This document shows, piece by piece, positions 1 to 8,229 of a stretch of 64,000 bases of DNA. The notes below the pieces were generated by a model. It did not search any database. It saw only the letters and a list, made by a program, of their open reading frames with translations, and was not told the DNA's origin. The stretch comes from Bdellovibrio sp. UBA4095 (lineage in GTDB: Bacteria; Bdellovibrionota; Bdellovibrionia; Bdellovibrionales; Bdellovibrionaceae), in contig DFXZ01000004.1 in NCBI GenBank assembly GCA_002381805.1, forward strand, positions 434,001-498,000, read 5' to 3'. How positions within the stretch are numbered: position 1 is the first letter of the stretch; each line of letters starts with the position of its first letter. A program made the translations under genes and the position numbers.

Positions 1-330
1 AAAGCGCTCATAAGCCCGGCCCTGGAGGAATTGTCACAATATAAGCTTATTCAGGAAACGCCGGCACCGAATGAAAAAATAAAAATGTATAAGGCCGCTG
101 AAGACATCAACGAAGTCATTCGTCATGTCCTAGAAACCCGCGAAGCCAAGATGCTTAAGCAGATCACAAAAGACTTTTCTGCTTTCAATCAGTCTGAAGG
201 CAAGTCTGACAGCTTGGACGAAAAGCGCGTGAAGACTCTTGGGGAGATGATATTTTCTGCAAACTTGATGTTACAAATTATGCTCTCGCACAACGACCTC
301 TTAAATATGCCGCAGGAGTTGGACAAATGA
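1..330 (+). CDS. C-terminal part of an unknown protein (5' end outside the window)
   Basis: The frame is open from the first base, so the gene probably begins upstream. The only start codon near the left edge is a TTG at 31, and the GGAGG before it lies too close (about 2 bases) to serve it well. The visible part is about 109 residues, charged and apparently helical (many K, E, D), without membrane segments or Cys motifs. I do not recognise a family. It ends 43 bases before a membrane-protein gene on the same strand and may belong to the same transcript. Confidence 0.5.
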   Translation, partial: KALISPALEELSQYKLIQETPAPNEKIKMYKAAEDINEVIRHVLETREAKMLKQITKDFSAFNQSEGKSDSLDEKRVKTLGEMIFSANLMLQIMLSHNDLLNMPQELDK

Positions 331-373
331 GATCAGTCAGACATCAGTACCTAAATAAGCTTTTGGTGCCCGC

Positions 374-790
374 ATGAACCTTATTCTAGCCATCCATGCT
401 TTTTCTTGTTGGTTTATGTTAGGTGTTATCTGGGTCATCCAGATCCTGGTCTATCCCAACTTTTTGCTGGTGGGCCGCGATGATTTTCAACGCCTCCACC
501 GACTTCACACGAATCGAATTACCTGGATCGTCGCTCCTATTATGCTGGTGGAACTAGTTAGTGGTGCCTGGCTTTTTTATTTGTATCAAACTCCCCTTTT
601 CCTTGGGAATCTGATCTCGGTGATGTGTGTGTGGGCCCTAACGGCGTTTGTGAATGTTCCGACTCACAACAATCTACGCTTTGAACTCGAAGCTTCGAAA
701 AAGAAGCTGGTTCGTCGGAATTGGCCTCGAACCTTGATCTGGACGCTCAGGTCATTATTTTTAGTCTGGATCGTGTATTCCCAAAACTGA
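374..790 (+). CDS. Small integral membrane protein, function unknown
   Basis: The 138-residue protein is strongly hydrophobic, with about four membrane segments (roughly residues 3-25, 52-72, 76-96 and 117-136) and a basic stretch (KKKLVRRNWPR) before the last one. It carries no catalytic motif I can name. It is the first of four closely packed genes (14 bases to the UbiB-like kinase gene), so it is probably co-transcribed with the redox and acyltransferase genes behind it. The ATG at 374 has no strong Shine-Dalgarno sequence. Confidence 0.75.
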   Translation: MNLILAIHAFSCWFMLGVIWVIQILVYPNFLLVGRDDFQRLHRLHTNRITWIVAPIMLVELVSGAWLFYLYQTPLFLGNLISVMCVWALTAFVNVPTHNNLRFELEASKKKLVRRNWPRTLIWTLRSLFLVWIVYSQN

Positions 791-803
791 ACGGAGAAAT
801 GTC

Positions 804-2141
804 ATGAAGTCTTCATCAATTTCCCGCACCCTCGAACTCGCCAAGCTTGCTGCCCGAGTCGGACTAAAAGAGCTTCAGTCTGGCGACTTAAAATCTCGCT
901 ATGACCAAGCAGTTATCATTGCAAAGAGTCTTTCAAACTTAAAAGGCGCTGCAATGAAAATGGGTCAAATTTTAAGCTTGGACCTCGACAACTACTTCCC
1001 TCCCGAAGCGATCGAGGTTCTAAGCCAGCTGCAGAACGCAGCAGTTGCCCATTCTTTTGAAGAGATGGAACAGATTCTAAAGTCCGAACTGACCCTAGAA
1101 GATTTTCAATCTTTACAAGGGCTTTCCAAATCCCCTCTGGGCGTCGCCAGCATTGGGCAGGTTCATAAAGCAAAATTCCAAGACCAGGATATCGTTTTAA
1201 AAATTCAATACCCGGGCGTGGCAACTTCGATTGAATCGGACCTTAAGATATTAAGGACACTTGCTGTGTCGTTCTGTCAGATGACGGGGCGAAAAATGAA
1301 TCTTGAACCCTTATTTCAAGAATTCCGAAGCATACTAGAACAAGAAACGGATTACTCCCTTGAGGCCAGCTTTCAAAAGCAGTTTCAGGATAGAATTAAA
1401 ACACTAAATGCTGCCGGCCATTTTTCTTACAGAGTCCCCACTGTCATTGACGAACTCTCAACACAAAGAGTTTTGGCCATGAGTTTTGAGTCAGGAGTGA
1501 CTCTGCGCTCTTGGACAAACTCCAAGCCCAACAAAGAAGACAGAGAAAGCGTTGCTAGAGCGATCCTGGATTTATATTTCCACGAATTTTTCGAGTGGGG
1601 CCTGGTTCAAACCGATCCCAACTGGGGCAACTTCCTCATAGACCGACGCGATGGCAAACTAAGTCTTTGCTTGCTCGACTTTGGAGCCACACGTGCTTAC
1701 ACCACTGAGTTCATAAAAAATTATATCTGCCTTCTGGAATTTGCTGCGAACAAAGAAAGTTCCAAACTAAAAAGTCATGCCATCGATTTTGGCTTAATTG
1801 ATGCTAGGGAATCCCAGGAAGCCTTCGTAGCCTTTGAAAACATGCTAAGCACTGCCATTAAACCTTTCTTCGCTAAAAGTGCAGGCAAAACGTACTTTGA
1901 TTTTTCCGATCGCAACCATGCCCTGGAATCCCAGTCCGCTTCGAAAGCCCTAGCTGCCGAACTGATCTATAGTCCGCCGCCTTACTCTTTGATCTTTTTG
2001 CATCGAAAATTGGCGGGTGTATATTCTGTGCTTAAAAGTTTAGAGGTTAAGCTCGATATCTCTCCGTACTGGCACATGATGAGAGACCTTTCTGAAAAAC
2101 CCGGACCTCTTGCTGAAAGCTTGAAAGAGAGCGTGAATTAA
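804..2141 (+). CDS. ABC1/AarF/UbiB-family atypical kinase-like protein
   Basis: The 445-residue protein has the hallmarks of the ABC1/ADCK/UbiB family. These are the KxGQ-type segment KGAAMKMGQ (47-55), the Ala-containing loop ASIGQVH (115-121) that replaces a normal P-loop, the catalytic-loop segment VQTDPNWGN (268-276) and the metal-binding LDFG (291-294). Family members support ubiquinone or other lipid metabolism, usually as ATPases. Bacterial UbiB normally ends in membrane helices; none is obvious here, so this is closer to soluble ABC1 proteins. A GGAGAAA precedes the ATG. The gene lies 1 base before the flavoprotein gene, which suggests a shared lipid or quinone role (inference). Confidence 0.9.
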   Translation: MKSSSISRTLELAKLAARVGLKELQSGDLKSRYDQAVIIAKSLSNLKGAAMKMGQILSLDLDNYFPPEAIEVLSQLQNAAVAHSFEEMEQILKSELTLEDFQSLQGLSKSPLGVASIGQVHKAKFQDQDIVLKIQYPGVATSIESDLKILRTLAVSFCQMTGRKMNLEPLFQEFRSILEQETDYSLEASFQKQFQDRIKTLNAAGHFSYRVPTVIDELSTQRVLAMSFESGVTLRSWTNSKPNKEDRESVARAILDLYFHEFFEWGLVQTDPNWGNFLIDRRDGKLSLCLLDFGATRAYTTEFIKNYICLLEFAANKESSKLKSHAIDFGLIDARESQEAFVAFENMLSTAIKPFFAKSAGKTYFDFSDRNHALESQSASKALAAELIYSPPPYSLIFLHRKLAGVYSVLKSLEVKLDISPYWHMMRDLSEKPGPLAESLKESVN

Positions 2142-2142
2142 T

Positions 2143-3081
2143 ATGTCTGCCGAAGTCGCTGACTATATAATCATTGGTGCAGGGCTGACGGGATTAAGTC
2201 TGGGCTGGGAGCTGCAACAGCAGAATTCCGATCTGAACGTATTGATACTCGACAAGTCCAAAAGCTGCGGTGGAAGAATGGCCACCCGTCGAATCGGGGA
2301 AACAAAGTTTGATCATGGTGCCCAGTTTATAAAGAACAAGGACATTGCACAGAGGCTTATCAATTTGTGGCAGAGCGAAGGCGTCTCGAGAAAATTTCCA
2401 TCTGAATGGGTCGACGCGATTTGCGGTGAATCAGGCATAACCCAACTTACCAAGAATATTGCAAGCCATCTGGATGTGATCTACAACCAGAAAGTCGCCG
2501 TTCTAAAAAACTATAACTCGCACTGGACAGTTTTTACGGAAGATGGCTATTCCTACAAAGCAAAGCAGGTCCTTCTGACGACGCCCCTCCCCCAGGCTTT
2601 AGAAGTTATGCAGAATTCGAACTTAAGCTTTGAGGCTGATCTTTCCTCCGTTCAGTATTCGAAGTCGATCGTCCTACTTATTTCTGCGGGTAATGATCTG
2701 AACTCTAGCTTTACCTACCATGAAAATTTTGATGAACAAATTTTCTCTATTTGCTCGCAACATGCAAAAGGGAACTCCTCCTCTCCCGCTTGGACAGTCG
2801 TCATGAGTGCCGACTGGAGCGACCGACACTTTAGCTTGCCGGATGATCAGATTTTATCCGAAGCCAAAAAAGTTGTGGAAATGAAATTGCCATCTTTACA
2901 AATCAAAAGCATCGACCTTAAAAAGTGGAGATATTGCCAGCCAGAAAAAGTTTGTAAGAATCTTTTTGAAAACCCTCACCCAGGCCTCTATCTTGCTGGC
3001 GACGCATTTGGCGGACCCAGCTTAACGGGAGCTTTAAATAGCTCTTATGGTCTATTAAGGCATCTTACCCATCATGAATAA
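2143..3081 (+). CDS. Renalase-like FAD/NAD(P)-dependent amine oxidase-family protein
   Basis: The 312-residue protein starts with a Rossmann dinucleotide-binding motif (GAGLTG, residues 12-17), followed by GGRMATRR (43-50) and FDHGAQF (56-62). This combination is typical of the renalase/amine oxidase flavoproteins. The C-terminal LYLAGDAFGG is the second FAD-binding segment, where the family has GD. The substrate cannot be inferred; bacterial renalases oxidise aberrant dihydropyridine forms of NAD(P)H. The gene starts directly after the UbiB-like gene and overlaps the next gene by 8 bases, so translation is probably coupled. Confidence 0.88.
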   Translation: MSAEVADYIIIGAGLTGLSLGWELQQQNSDLNVLILDKSKSCGGRMATRRIGETKFDHGAQFIKNKDIAQRLINLWQSEGVSRKFPSEWVDAICGESGITQLTKNIASHLDVIYNQKVAVLKNYNSHWTVFTEDGYSYKAKQVLLTTPLPQALEVMQNSNLSFEADLSSVQYSKSIVLLISAGNDLNSSFTYHENFDEQIFSICSQHAKGNSSSPAWTVVMSADWSDRHFSLPDDQILSEAKKVVEMKLPSLQIKSIDLKKWRYCQPEKVCKNLFENPHPGLYLAGDAFGGPSLTGALNSSYGLLRHLTHHE

Positions 3082-3832
3082 AAAAGCAGTCTTTCGAAAA
3101 ATGGCGACCTTGATTTGGCGAGAGTCTGGTGATCCCTCGGTCTATGGTTTTGTCGAGTTGGATGTTTCCGAGGTAAAAGAAAGGGACATGGTCCTTGCGC
3201 TGGTCATAGATGCGCTGAACCACACTATAATGGAAAATCCAGAACTCAACACGATGATAAAATGGGGACAGATCGTTCAACGTAAAGACAGTCTCATTTC
3301 TGTTATGGTGAACATCCCAGGTCCACAAAATGACCTTTCACTCTTAAATCTTCCGGTCGGCCCCGGCCTGACAATCGAATCTATTAAAAAGAATGTCCTT
3401 GAGAAGTCCCAGCAAATACGAGCGTATAAAGATCCGCACCTGGGTCCGCTGCTAAAGATCGTGCGCTTTTTGCCCAAGTGGATGTTAAAAAGATTCCTCG
3501 GGCTTTATTCTTTCCTGATTTACGAACTTGATACGCGCTTAGGCATTAAGTTTATACCCCACAAACCGTTTGGGGCAGTGATCATCTCGAATGTTGGATC
3601 GCTAGGAATTAAGAAGGCTCTTTTGCCCTTGGTGCCTCTGGCCCGTGCTTCTATGATGATTTCCATCGGAAAATCAAGCCCCGAGGCCCGAGTCGTCGAT
3701 GGAAATATTTGTATCCGGGACATCGTTCACTTGGGTATCACCTTCGATCATCGTTTATTCGATGGATCCCATGCTGCTAAGATGCTCAAAGATTTCGAAA
3801 ATTTTTTCTATGGCAAACAAGATTCACCTTAA
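3074..3832 (+). CDS. 2-oxoacid dehydrogenase E2-type acyltransferase domain protein lacking a lipoyl domain
   Basis: The 252-residue protein matches the catalytic (CAT-like) domain of E2 acyltransferases: FGAVIISNVGSLG (166-178) and the active-site segment HRLFDG (226-231), the HxxxDG signature. True E2 proteins of 400 or more residues carry N-terminal lipoyl and E1/E3-binding domains. None is present, and no E1 or E3 genes are nearby, so a role in a classical dehydrogenase complex is unlikely. It may be a stand-alone acyl-CoA transferase. It overlaps the flavoprotein gene by 8 bases and closes the operon. Confidence 0.85.
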   Translation: MNKKAVFRKMATLIWRESGDPSVYGFVELDVSEVKERDMVLALVIDALNHTIMENPELNTMIKWGQIVQRKDSLISVMVNIPGPQNDLSLLNLPVGPGLTIESIKKNVLEKSQQIRAYKDPHLGPLLKIVRFLPKWMLKRFLGLYSFLIYELDTRLGIKFIPHKPFGAVIISNVGSLGIKKALLPLVPLARASMMISIGKSSPEARVVDGNICIRDIVHLGITFDHRLFDGSHAAKMLKDFENFFYGKQDSP

Positions 3833-3846
3833 CTTTGAGAAACTTT

Positions 3847-4086
3847 CTATTGTTTGGCTGCCGATAGTTCCGTATGCAGCTTTAAAACATCATTCCCCGC
3901 ATTGGATTTAACAAGATAGGCTGGCTTTTCTTCAGAACCATTGCGCTTTACCACTGTGCCACGCAGAGCTTTCTTAACAGGCCTAAAATATATTTTAGTA
4001 ACTGTTCCCCGGATTTGCATGCCCATCCAGTTCCATTGAACAGAGCTGCCAACATTGAACGGTTTTGCTCTCTTTGCTTTGCTCAT
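3847..4086 (-). CDS. HVA1-type TUDOR domain small protein (DUF2945 family)
   Basis: This 79-residue basic protein has the layout of the hypervirulence-associated TUDOR domain family: VGSSVQWNWMGMQIRGTV near the N terminus, then a Lys-rich stretch and AYLVKSNAGNDVLKLHTEL at the end. The family consists of small SH3-like barrels of unknown partner, widespread in bacteria and fungi. It faces the end of the acyltransferase gene (convergent, 14 bases apart). The call is by pattern only. Confidence 0.75.
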   Translation of the reverse strand: MSKAKRAKPFNVGSSVQWNWMGMQIRGTVTKIYFRPVKKALRGTVVKRNGSEEKPAYLVKSNAGNDVLKLHTELSAAKQ

Positions 4087-4307
4087 TATTCCTCCGCTGT
4101 TGCTTTAATAGATATATCACCAGAAGGTCTTACAATAACCTAGTGAGACCTTCCAATTCTGAGCAGAAGCAAAGCTGAAACCAGGCTGGCTCCGCTTACA
4201 ACGTATTAAACAGCACCAACGGTCTGACTTTCGACCACTGGAGAACAGCTCACTTCGACATCCGAAGAAGGAGCTGGCCGCTTCATCAGTAAATGCAATT
4301 TTTTTAA

Positions 4308-4832
4308 CTACCGAACAGCATAGACCACTTCGACGCAAGTCTCACCCCGTTGGCGGATCTCGCGAATCTTAAAGGCCGTCTCAGTTCGTCTTGAAAACAG
4401 CTTCTTACCTTCATTCAAAAAGACAGAGACTGTTTGAATGTTCATTTCATCCACAAGACCATGATCATAGAATTGGCCAACGAGATCTCCTCCGCCCATC
4501 AGCCAGATGTTCTTGTCGGCTGCAAGCCTTTTGAGCTCTTCATGTTGCGATAGAACATCACCTTGGGTAAAACGAATATCCGCACCCTCAATCTTCTTTA
4601 AATTGCGATGAGTAAACACGAGACAAGGAACTTTGTAAGGCCAAGGACCTTCCATATTGTCGAGTAGCCACTGGTACGTTGACGATCCCATCGCAATAGC
4701 ACCGACAGTCTCAATAAATTGATCAATGAACTGGAGATCCGTTGGGCCATTTTTAAAAAGCCACTCCAATGAATCGTTTTTGTCGGCAATAAAGCCGTCC
4801 AGACTTGCGGCTGCAAAATAAATCGTCTTCAT
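4308..4832 (-). CDS. Dihydrofolate reductase-family (RibD C-terminal domain) protein
   Basis: The 174-residue protein has the YyaP/YwjB pattern of RibD-C/DHFR-like reductases: SLDGFIADKNDSLEWLF near the start, then GAIAMGSSTYQWL, and IWLMGGGDLVGQF...GLVDEMNIQ...LNEGKKLF toward the end (the GGG loop binds the nicotinamide cofactor). The substrate is unknown; close relatives are stand-alone NADPH oxidoreductases and not the folate enzyme. It lies downstream of the TetR gene and a membrane protein on the same strand, with 41 bases between, and may belong to the TetR regulon. Confidence 0.87.
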   Translation of the reverse strand: MKTIYFAAASLDGFIADKNDSLEWLFKNGPTDLQFIDQFIETVGAIAMGSSTYQWLLDNMEGPWPYKVPCLVFTHRNLKKIEGADIRFTQGDVLSQHEELKRLAADKNIWLMGGGDLVGQFYDHGLVDEMNIQTVSVFLNEGKKLFSRRTETAFKIREIRQRGETCVEVVYAVR

Positions 4833-4873
4833 CTCCCGTTTCCTTTCTTTTTAAATTATCGACATGGAGCCGA

Positions 4874-5290
4874 TCACCGGCCCGGGCCTAGAAAAAATCT
4901 AAAAATATATGGTAACAGTCCAATCCAAACCAAAACAAGCAACCAGAGGTGTCCTTCGAAAATATTGTAGGTCTGAATAACTTGGTCCCAAGCAAGCCCT
5001 GAAATCCACCGATTTAAAACAAACGTTTCTGTCAAAATCGTTAGCAGAAACCAAAGTCCTCCAACAGCTAATGCCTCTTTCGGTGTTTCAATCTTGGTTT
5101 TATGCCAGATGATAAAAACGTAGATTCCGAATATTAGGACGGCTGTAAAGGCTGACAAATGATGTGCCCATGGCTCGTCGATGAATTTCTTAATTCCGAC
5201 CTCGCGGATTGCTCCGTTTATAAACGCGAGAACAAACAATCCAATCCATATCAAGAAGGCTCTTTTAAATAGACTATTCATTTTTTTCAC
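4874..5290 (-). CDS. Four-helix membrane protein, function unknown
   Basis: The 138-residue protein has four probable membrane helices (about 11-28, 45-62, 74-92 and 111-132) with short loops. It ends in a charged tail. I do not recognise a named family. It sits 17 bases after the TetR regulator gene on the same strand and 41 bases before the reductase gene, so the three are probably one transcript that the regulator controls. Confidence 0.75.
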   Translation of the reverse strand: MKKMNSLFKRAFLIWIGLFVLAFINGAIREVGIKKFIDEPWAHHLSAFTAVLIFGIYVFIIWHKTKIETPKEALAVGGLWFLLTILTETFVLNRWISGLAWDQVIQTYNIFEGHLWLLVLVWIGLLPYIFRFFLGPGR

Positions 5291-5307
5291 CAGCTTGCGA
5301 GTTCTAA

Positions 5308-5916
5308 TTAATCCACAAGTGAATCAAGATGCTGCTTCAGAGAGTTATACATAGAATCAAAAATTCGGCGATCATTAAGCGCCTTACCCATTGCAAAAGT
5401 GCCCTCTTGAAAAGTCACGATAAATTCGGCAAGCTCCTGAGTATTCACATTCTTACGTAGGTAGCCGCCTTGCTGAGCCCGCTTTAAATGCTCCCGAGTT
5501 TTGGCGATCCAGTCCTCTAGCACGGCCCGGGTCTTCTGTTGAAAAACCTCGTCCGACCCAGCCATTTCTTGAGTTAGGTTATTCAGCGGACATCCCAGTG
5601 CAACGTACTCATCCGGCCAATTATTAAAAGTATTTTTAAAACATTTTAATATGCCCTGAAGAGGGTTTTTATAGGAATTCAACGGCCGAATCCATCGGTC
5701 CAGGATTCCGTTGTGGATTATCTCATCCACGATTGCATATCCGACATGATTTTTAGTTGGGAAGTAATGGAAGAAAGCTCCGATGGTGACATCAGCCTTG
5801 GCTGCAAGCTCACGCACGCCAACACCATTAAAACCCCGTCTATATATTTCCATAAACGCGGCATTAAGTATCTGAGCGCGTGTTTTTTCAGGGTCCCTCG
5901 ATGCTCTTTTAGCCAT
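5308..5916 (-). CDS. TetR/AcrR-family transcriptional regulator
   Basis: The 202-residue protein begins with a typical TetR DNA-binding domain (about residues 10-60: ILNAAFMEIYRRGFNGVGVRELAA, then a recognition helix ending in FFHYFPTK). The C-terminal ligand domain ends in the helical pattern common to TetR_C regulators of the YxaF/AcuR type. It is transcribed divergently from the DoxX gene at 6056, and the 139-base spacer holds two near-identical palindromes (5925-5940 and 6001-6016), most simply its operators. It probably represses itself and the divergent operon. Confidence 0.92.
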   Translation of the reverse strand: MAKRASRDPEKTRAQILNAAFMEIYRRGFNGVGVRELAAKADVTIGAFFHYFPTKNHVGYAIVDEIIHNGILDRWIRPLNSYKNPLQGILKCFKNTFNNWPDEYVALGCPLNNLTQEMAGSDEVFQQKTRAVLEDWIAKTREHLKRAQQGGYLRKNVNTQELAEFIVTFQEGTFAMGKALNDRRIFDSMYNSLKQHLDSLVD

Positions 5917-5924
5917 TTATTTAA

Positions 5925-5940
5925 GATATCAACTGATATG
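5925..5940. promoter_or_regulatory. Probable TetR operator 1
   Basis: The sequence GATATCAACTGATATG has arms ATATCA/TGATAT around a 2-base centre. It lies 9 bases upstream of the TetR gene start and shares 14 of 16 positions with the palindrome at 6001-6016. Two copies in one divergent promoter region are the usual arrangement for TetR autoregulation. Assignment to this regulator is inference from position. Confidence 0.65.
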
Positions 5941-6000
5941 CCAAAAGTCTATCAGCCCTGTTGTATTAAAATGAGTCTAGGTCATAAATAATTCTTTTAA

Positions 6001-6016
6001 CATATCAAGTGATATG
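6001..6016. promoter_or_regulatory. Probable TetR operator 2
   Basis: CATATCAAGTGATATG is a perfect inverted repeat (CATATCA/TGATATG) around a 2-base centre. It lies 39 bases upstream of the DoxX-family gene start, where a repressor would block its promoter. It is the closest match in the region to the site at 5925-5940. Confidence 0.68.
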
Positions 6017-6055
6017 TAATTATACCGAATAGGACTCAAATAAAGGAGCTTCGCT

Positions 6056-6436
6056 ATGAATCAAAAAGCAATATGGACCGGCAGAATCTTAAGCGGCTTG
6101 GCTATCGCCTTCTTACTGTTTGACGCCACAATGAAGTTTTTTATGGATAAACTTCCGCCCGAAGCCTTAGAAGCAGGCGCTGCCCTACAGTGGCCTATAG
6201 AGCTGATGCCAACGGTGGGGGCTATTCTTCTGGTCTGCACAGTTCTGCACTTAATTCCTAAGACAACACTGCTTGGCGCGGTTCTCTTGACCGGATATTT
6301 AGGTGGAGCCGTCGCAAGTCACATACGCGTAAGCAATCCTTTGTTTTCGCACACCTTGTTTCCGATATATATTGCCGCTTTTATTTGGGTTGGGCTTTAT
6401 TTGCGTAATGCTCGATTACGACAGGTTTTTCCCTAA
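6056..6436 (+). CDS. DoxX-family membrane protein
   Basis: This 126-residue membrane protein has four helices and the DoxX-like pattern: an N-terminal WTGRILSGLAIAFLLFDATMKF, then two central helices containing TVGAILLVC and LLGAVLLTGYLGGAVASHIR. The GYLGGAVASHIR segment is typical of the DoxX-like subgroup, which has poorly known redox or stress roles. A good ribosome site (AAAGGAG, 7 bases before the ATG) supports the start. It heads a three-gene operon with an AHSA1-like protein and a cupin, and carries the probable TetR operator in its promoter. Confidence 0.87.
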   Translation: MNQKAIWTGRILSGLAIAFLLFDATMKFFMDKLPPEALEAGAALQWPIELMPTVGAILLVCTVLHLIPKTTLLGAVLLTGYLGGAVASHIRVSNPLFSHTLFPIYIAAFIWVGLYLRNARLRQVFP

Positions 6437-6457
6437 GTTTTATAAAGGAGTGAAAAG

Positions 6458-6955
6458 ATGAAGATAGAAATAGATCCCAAACTTGATCTCGTCCTTGAAA
6501 AAATCGTTCCGGCATCGCCTGAGCAGATTTACAAAGCTTGGACCGATCAAGTCGGAATAAAAAATTGGTTCTGCCCGAAGCCTTGGCAGACTGTCGAATG
6601 CGAAATGGAACTTCGCCCTGGCGGAAAGTTCTTTACAGTCATGCAAAGCCCCGAAGGCCAGAAGTTTCCTAGCACAGGGTGTTTCTTGGAACTTGTTCCC
6701 TATGAAAAGCTTGTTTGGACATCAGCATTGCAAACCGGATTTCGCCCCTCCCCTAAACCGCAGAATCCCCATGACTTGATGTTCACTGCAACTTTGCTTT
6801 TGGAAAAATATCCTGAAGGCACAAAGTACACAGCCATCGCCATGCACCAAGACGAAGAAGGCCGCAAGGTTCATGAGCAAATGGGCTTTCACGACGGCTG
6901 GGGCATGGTTGTTCAGCAATTGGCGGAGTACCTTAAAGATAAAAACAGCCTCTGA
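6458..6955 (+). CDS. SRPBCC (AHSA1/START-like) domain protein
   Basis: The 165-residue protein fits the AHSA1 branch of the SRPBCC superfamily: an N-terminal IVPASPEQIYKAWTD with KNWFCP, the central RPGGKFFTVMQSPEG, then HDGWGMVVQQLAEYL at the C terminus (the family has GW...l..L). Members bind small hydrophobic ligands. It begins 21 bases after the DoxX gene behind AAAGGAG and belongs to the same operon, so it is a likely TetR regulon member. Confidence 0.9.
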   Translation: MKIEIDPKLDLVLEKIVPASPEQIYKAWTDQVGIKNWFCPKPWQTVECEMELRPGGKFFTVMQSPEGQKFPSTGCFLELVPYEKLVWTSALQTGFRPSPKPQNPHDLMFTATLLLEKYPEGTKYTAIAMHQDEEGRKVHEQMGFHDGWGMVVQQLAEYLKDKNSL

Positions 6956-6970
6956 ACGGAAATTTTCAGC

Positions 6971-7465
6971 ATGAACATAGTTAATATCAGAACAACAGAA
7001 GTTACAGAACGTTTTGATGAGCAAGAAAACTATCGCGGAGCAGTTCTTCGACTTTCAAAGAATTTTGGCGCCGATAAACTCGGTTTTCACGTGGAAGTGA
7101 TTGACCCGAAAAACTTCTCTGCCCCTTATCACTACCACACCGGTGAAGAAGAGATGTTTCTTGTATTAGAGGGCGAAGCCATTGTTCGATGTAACGACAA
7201 GTTTCACAAAGTCGTAGAGGGTGATTTGTTGTTTTATAAGACCGGTCCAGACAATCCACATAATATGTTCAACCATACAGACAAGCCTTTTAAGTTCCTT
7301 GCCATTTCCAATTCCGGAGTCGAAGACAACTGCCACTATCCAGATTCAAAGAAAACTTTGACTGCTGAGGGTGTCACTCAGAACGGGGTTAAGGTTGATT
7401 ACTATAAGGACGAAGAAGATCCAGCTAAGTATTGGCCCGAATATGCGCTAAGAGGCGAAGTCTAA
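6971..7465 (+). CDS. Cupin-domain protein
   Basis: The 164-residue protein has the two cupin motifs. Motif 1 is HYHTGEEEMFLVLEG (from about residue 54), with the His-x-His and Glu metal ligands. Motif 2 is GDLLFYKTGPDNPHNMFN, with the third His. Cupins of this size are sugar isomerases, dioxygenases or sensors; the substrate is unknown. It starts 15 bases after the AHSA1-like gene and ends the putative TetR-controlled operon. It faces the convergent YggS gene, and no terminator is obvious in the 35-base gap. Confidence 0.88.
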   Translation: MNIVNIRTTEVTERFDEQENYRGAVLRLSKNFGADKLGFHVEVIDPKNFSAPYHYHTGEEEMFLVLEGEAIVRCNDKFHKVVEGDLLFYKTGPDNPHNMFNHTDKPFKFLAISNSGVEDNCHYPDSKKTLTAEGVTQNGVKVDYYKDEEDPAKYWPEYALRGEV

Positions 7466-7500
7466 TTTGATTTGAAGGCTAATCAGAGCTCAACACTCAA

Positions 7501-8229
7501 CTATGTCCCAGCAGCTCCCGGCCAATACTTAGCTGCTGACAGCCTAACTCCAAAAACGGCTTGCCCAACCCGCACAATAGTTGCTCCTTCTTCTATGGCC
7601 CATTCATAGTCGCCCGACATTCCCATAGAGAGATCTTTAAGCTGCTCACCCTGCGGAGACTCATCCATAGCCCGATCTCTGATCTCTCGAAGAAGACGAA
7701 AACAACGTCTAACTTCTGCCTCATCAGGTGTGAACGTTGCCAATGTCATAAAGCCTTTTGGTCGTAATGAAGTAAATGCAGTCAGCTCTTTAAGGAACTG
7801 AGGAACTGCTTCTGGGGTTAATCCAAACTTGCTTGCCTCAGCTGAAGTATTAACTTGCACCAAAACATCCAGACTTCGACCCAAAGCCTGCAGTCTTTTG
7901 TCCAAGGCCGTCGCCAATGATAATCGATCTAGAGATTGAATCTCCCCTGCAAACTCAAGTGCATCTTTCACCTTATTGCTTTGCAAATGGCCAATCATTG
8001 ACCACCGGATAGGTTGGCCAGCAAGTTCCTTTGATTTCCTGAGACCCTCTTGCACTTTGTTTTCGCCGAGATCAACCTGCCCCACCTCGATAGCTTCCCT
8101 AATTCGCTCAGAAGCTATCGTCTTACTGACAAGAACCAGGCGCACATCATCTGCACTGCGCCCTGAGCGCTGAGCCGAAGCGGAAATTTTATTTCTTACT
8201 GCTTCAAGATTTTTTGCTATTTCATTCAT
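7501..8229 (-). CDS. yggS: YggS-family pyridoxal-phosphate homeostasis protein
   Basis: The 242-residue protein matches the YggS/PROSC family of single-domain PLP-binding TIM barrels: LVLVSKT with the PLP lysine (K36), GENKVQEG, WSMIGHLQSNKV, and the C-terminal LSMGMSGDYEWAIEEGATIVRVGQAVFG. The family buffers free PLP and affects amino-acid homeostasis rather than catalysing a known reaction. The length is about normal. The gene stands alone; a small inverted repeat (8255-8273) lies 25 bases upstream. Confidence 0.95.
   Translation of the reverse strand: MNEIAKNLEAVRNKISASAQRSGRSADDVRLVLVSKTIASERIREAIEVGQVDLGENKVQEGLRKSKELAGQPIRWSMIGHLQSNKVKDALEFAGEIQSLDRLSLATALDKRLQALGRSLDVLVQVNTSAEASKFGLTPEAVPQFLKELTAFTSLRPKGFMTLATFTPDEAEVRRCFRLLREIRDRAMDESPQGEQLKDLSMGMSGDYEWAIEEGATIVRVGQAVFGVRLSAAKYWPGAAGT

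Noticed and set aside
4117..4338. Minus-strand open frame of 73 codons beside the reductase gene
   Set aside because: Low-complexity, Cys/Ser-rich product without a ribosome site, overlapping the real reductase gene in another frame; likely a chance frame.
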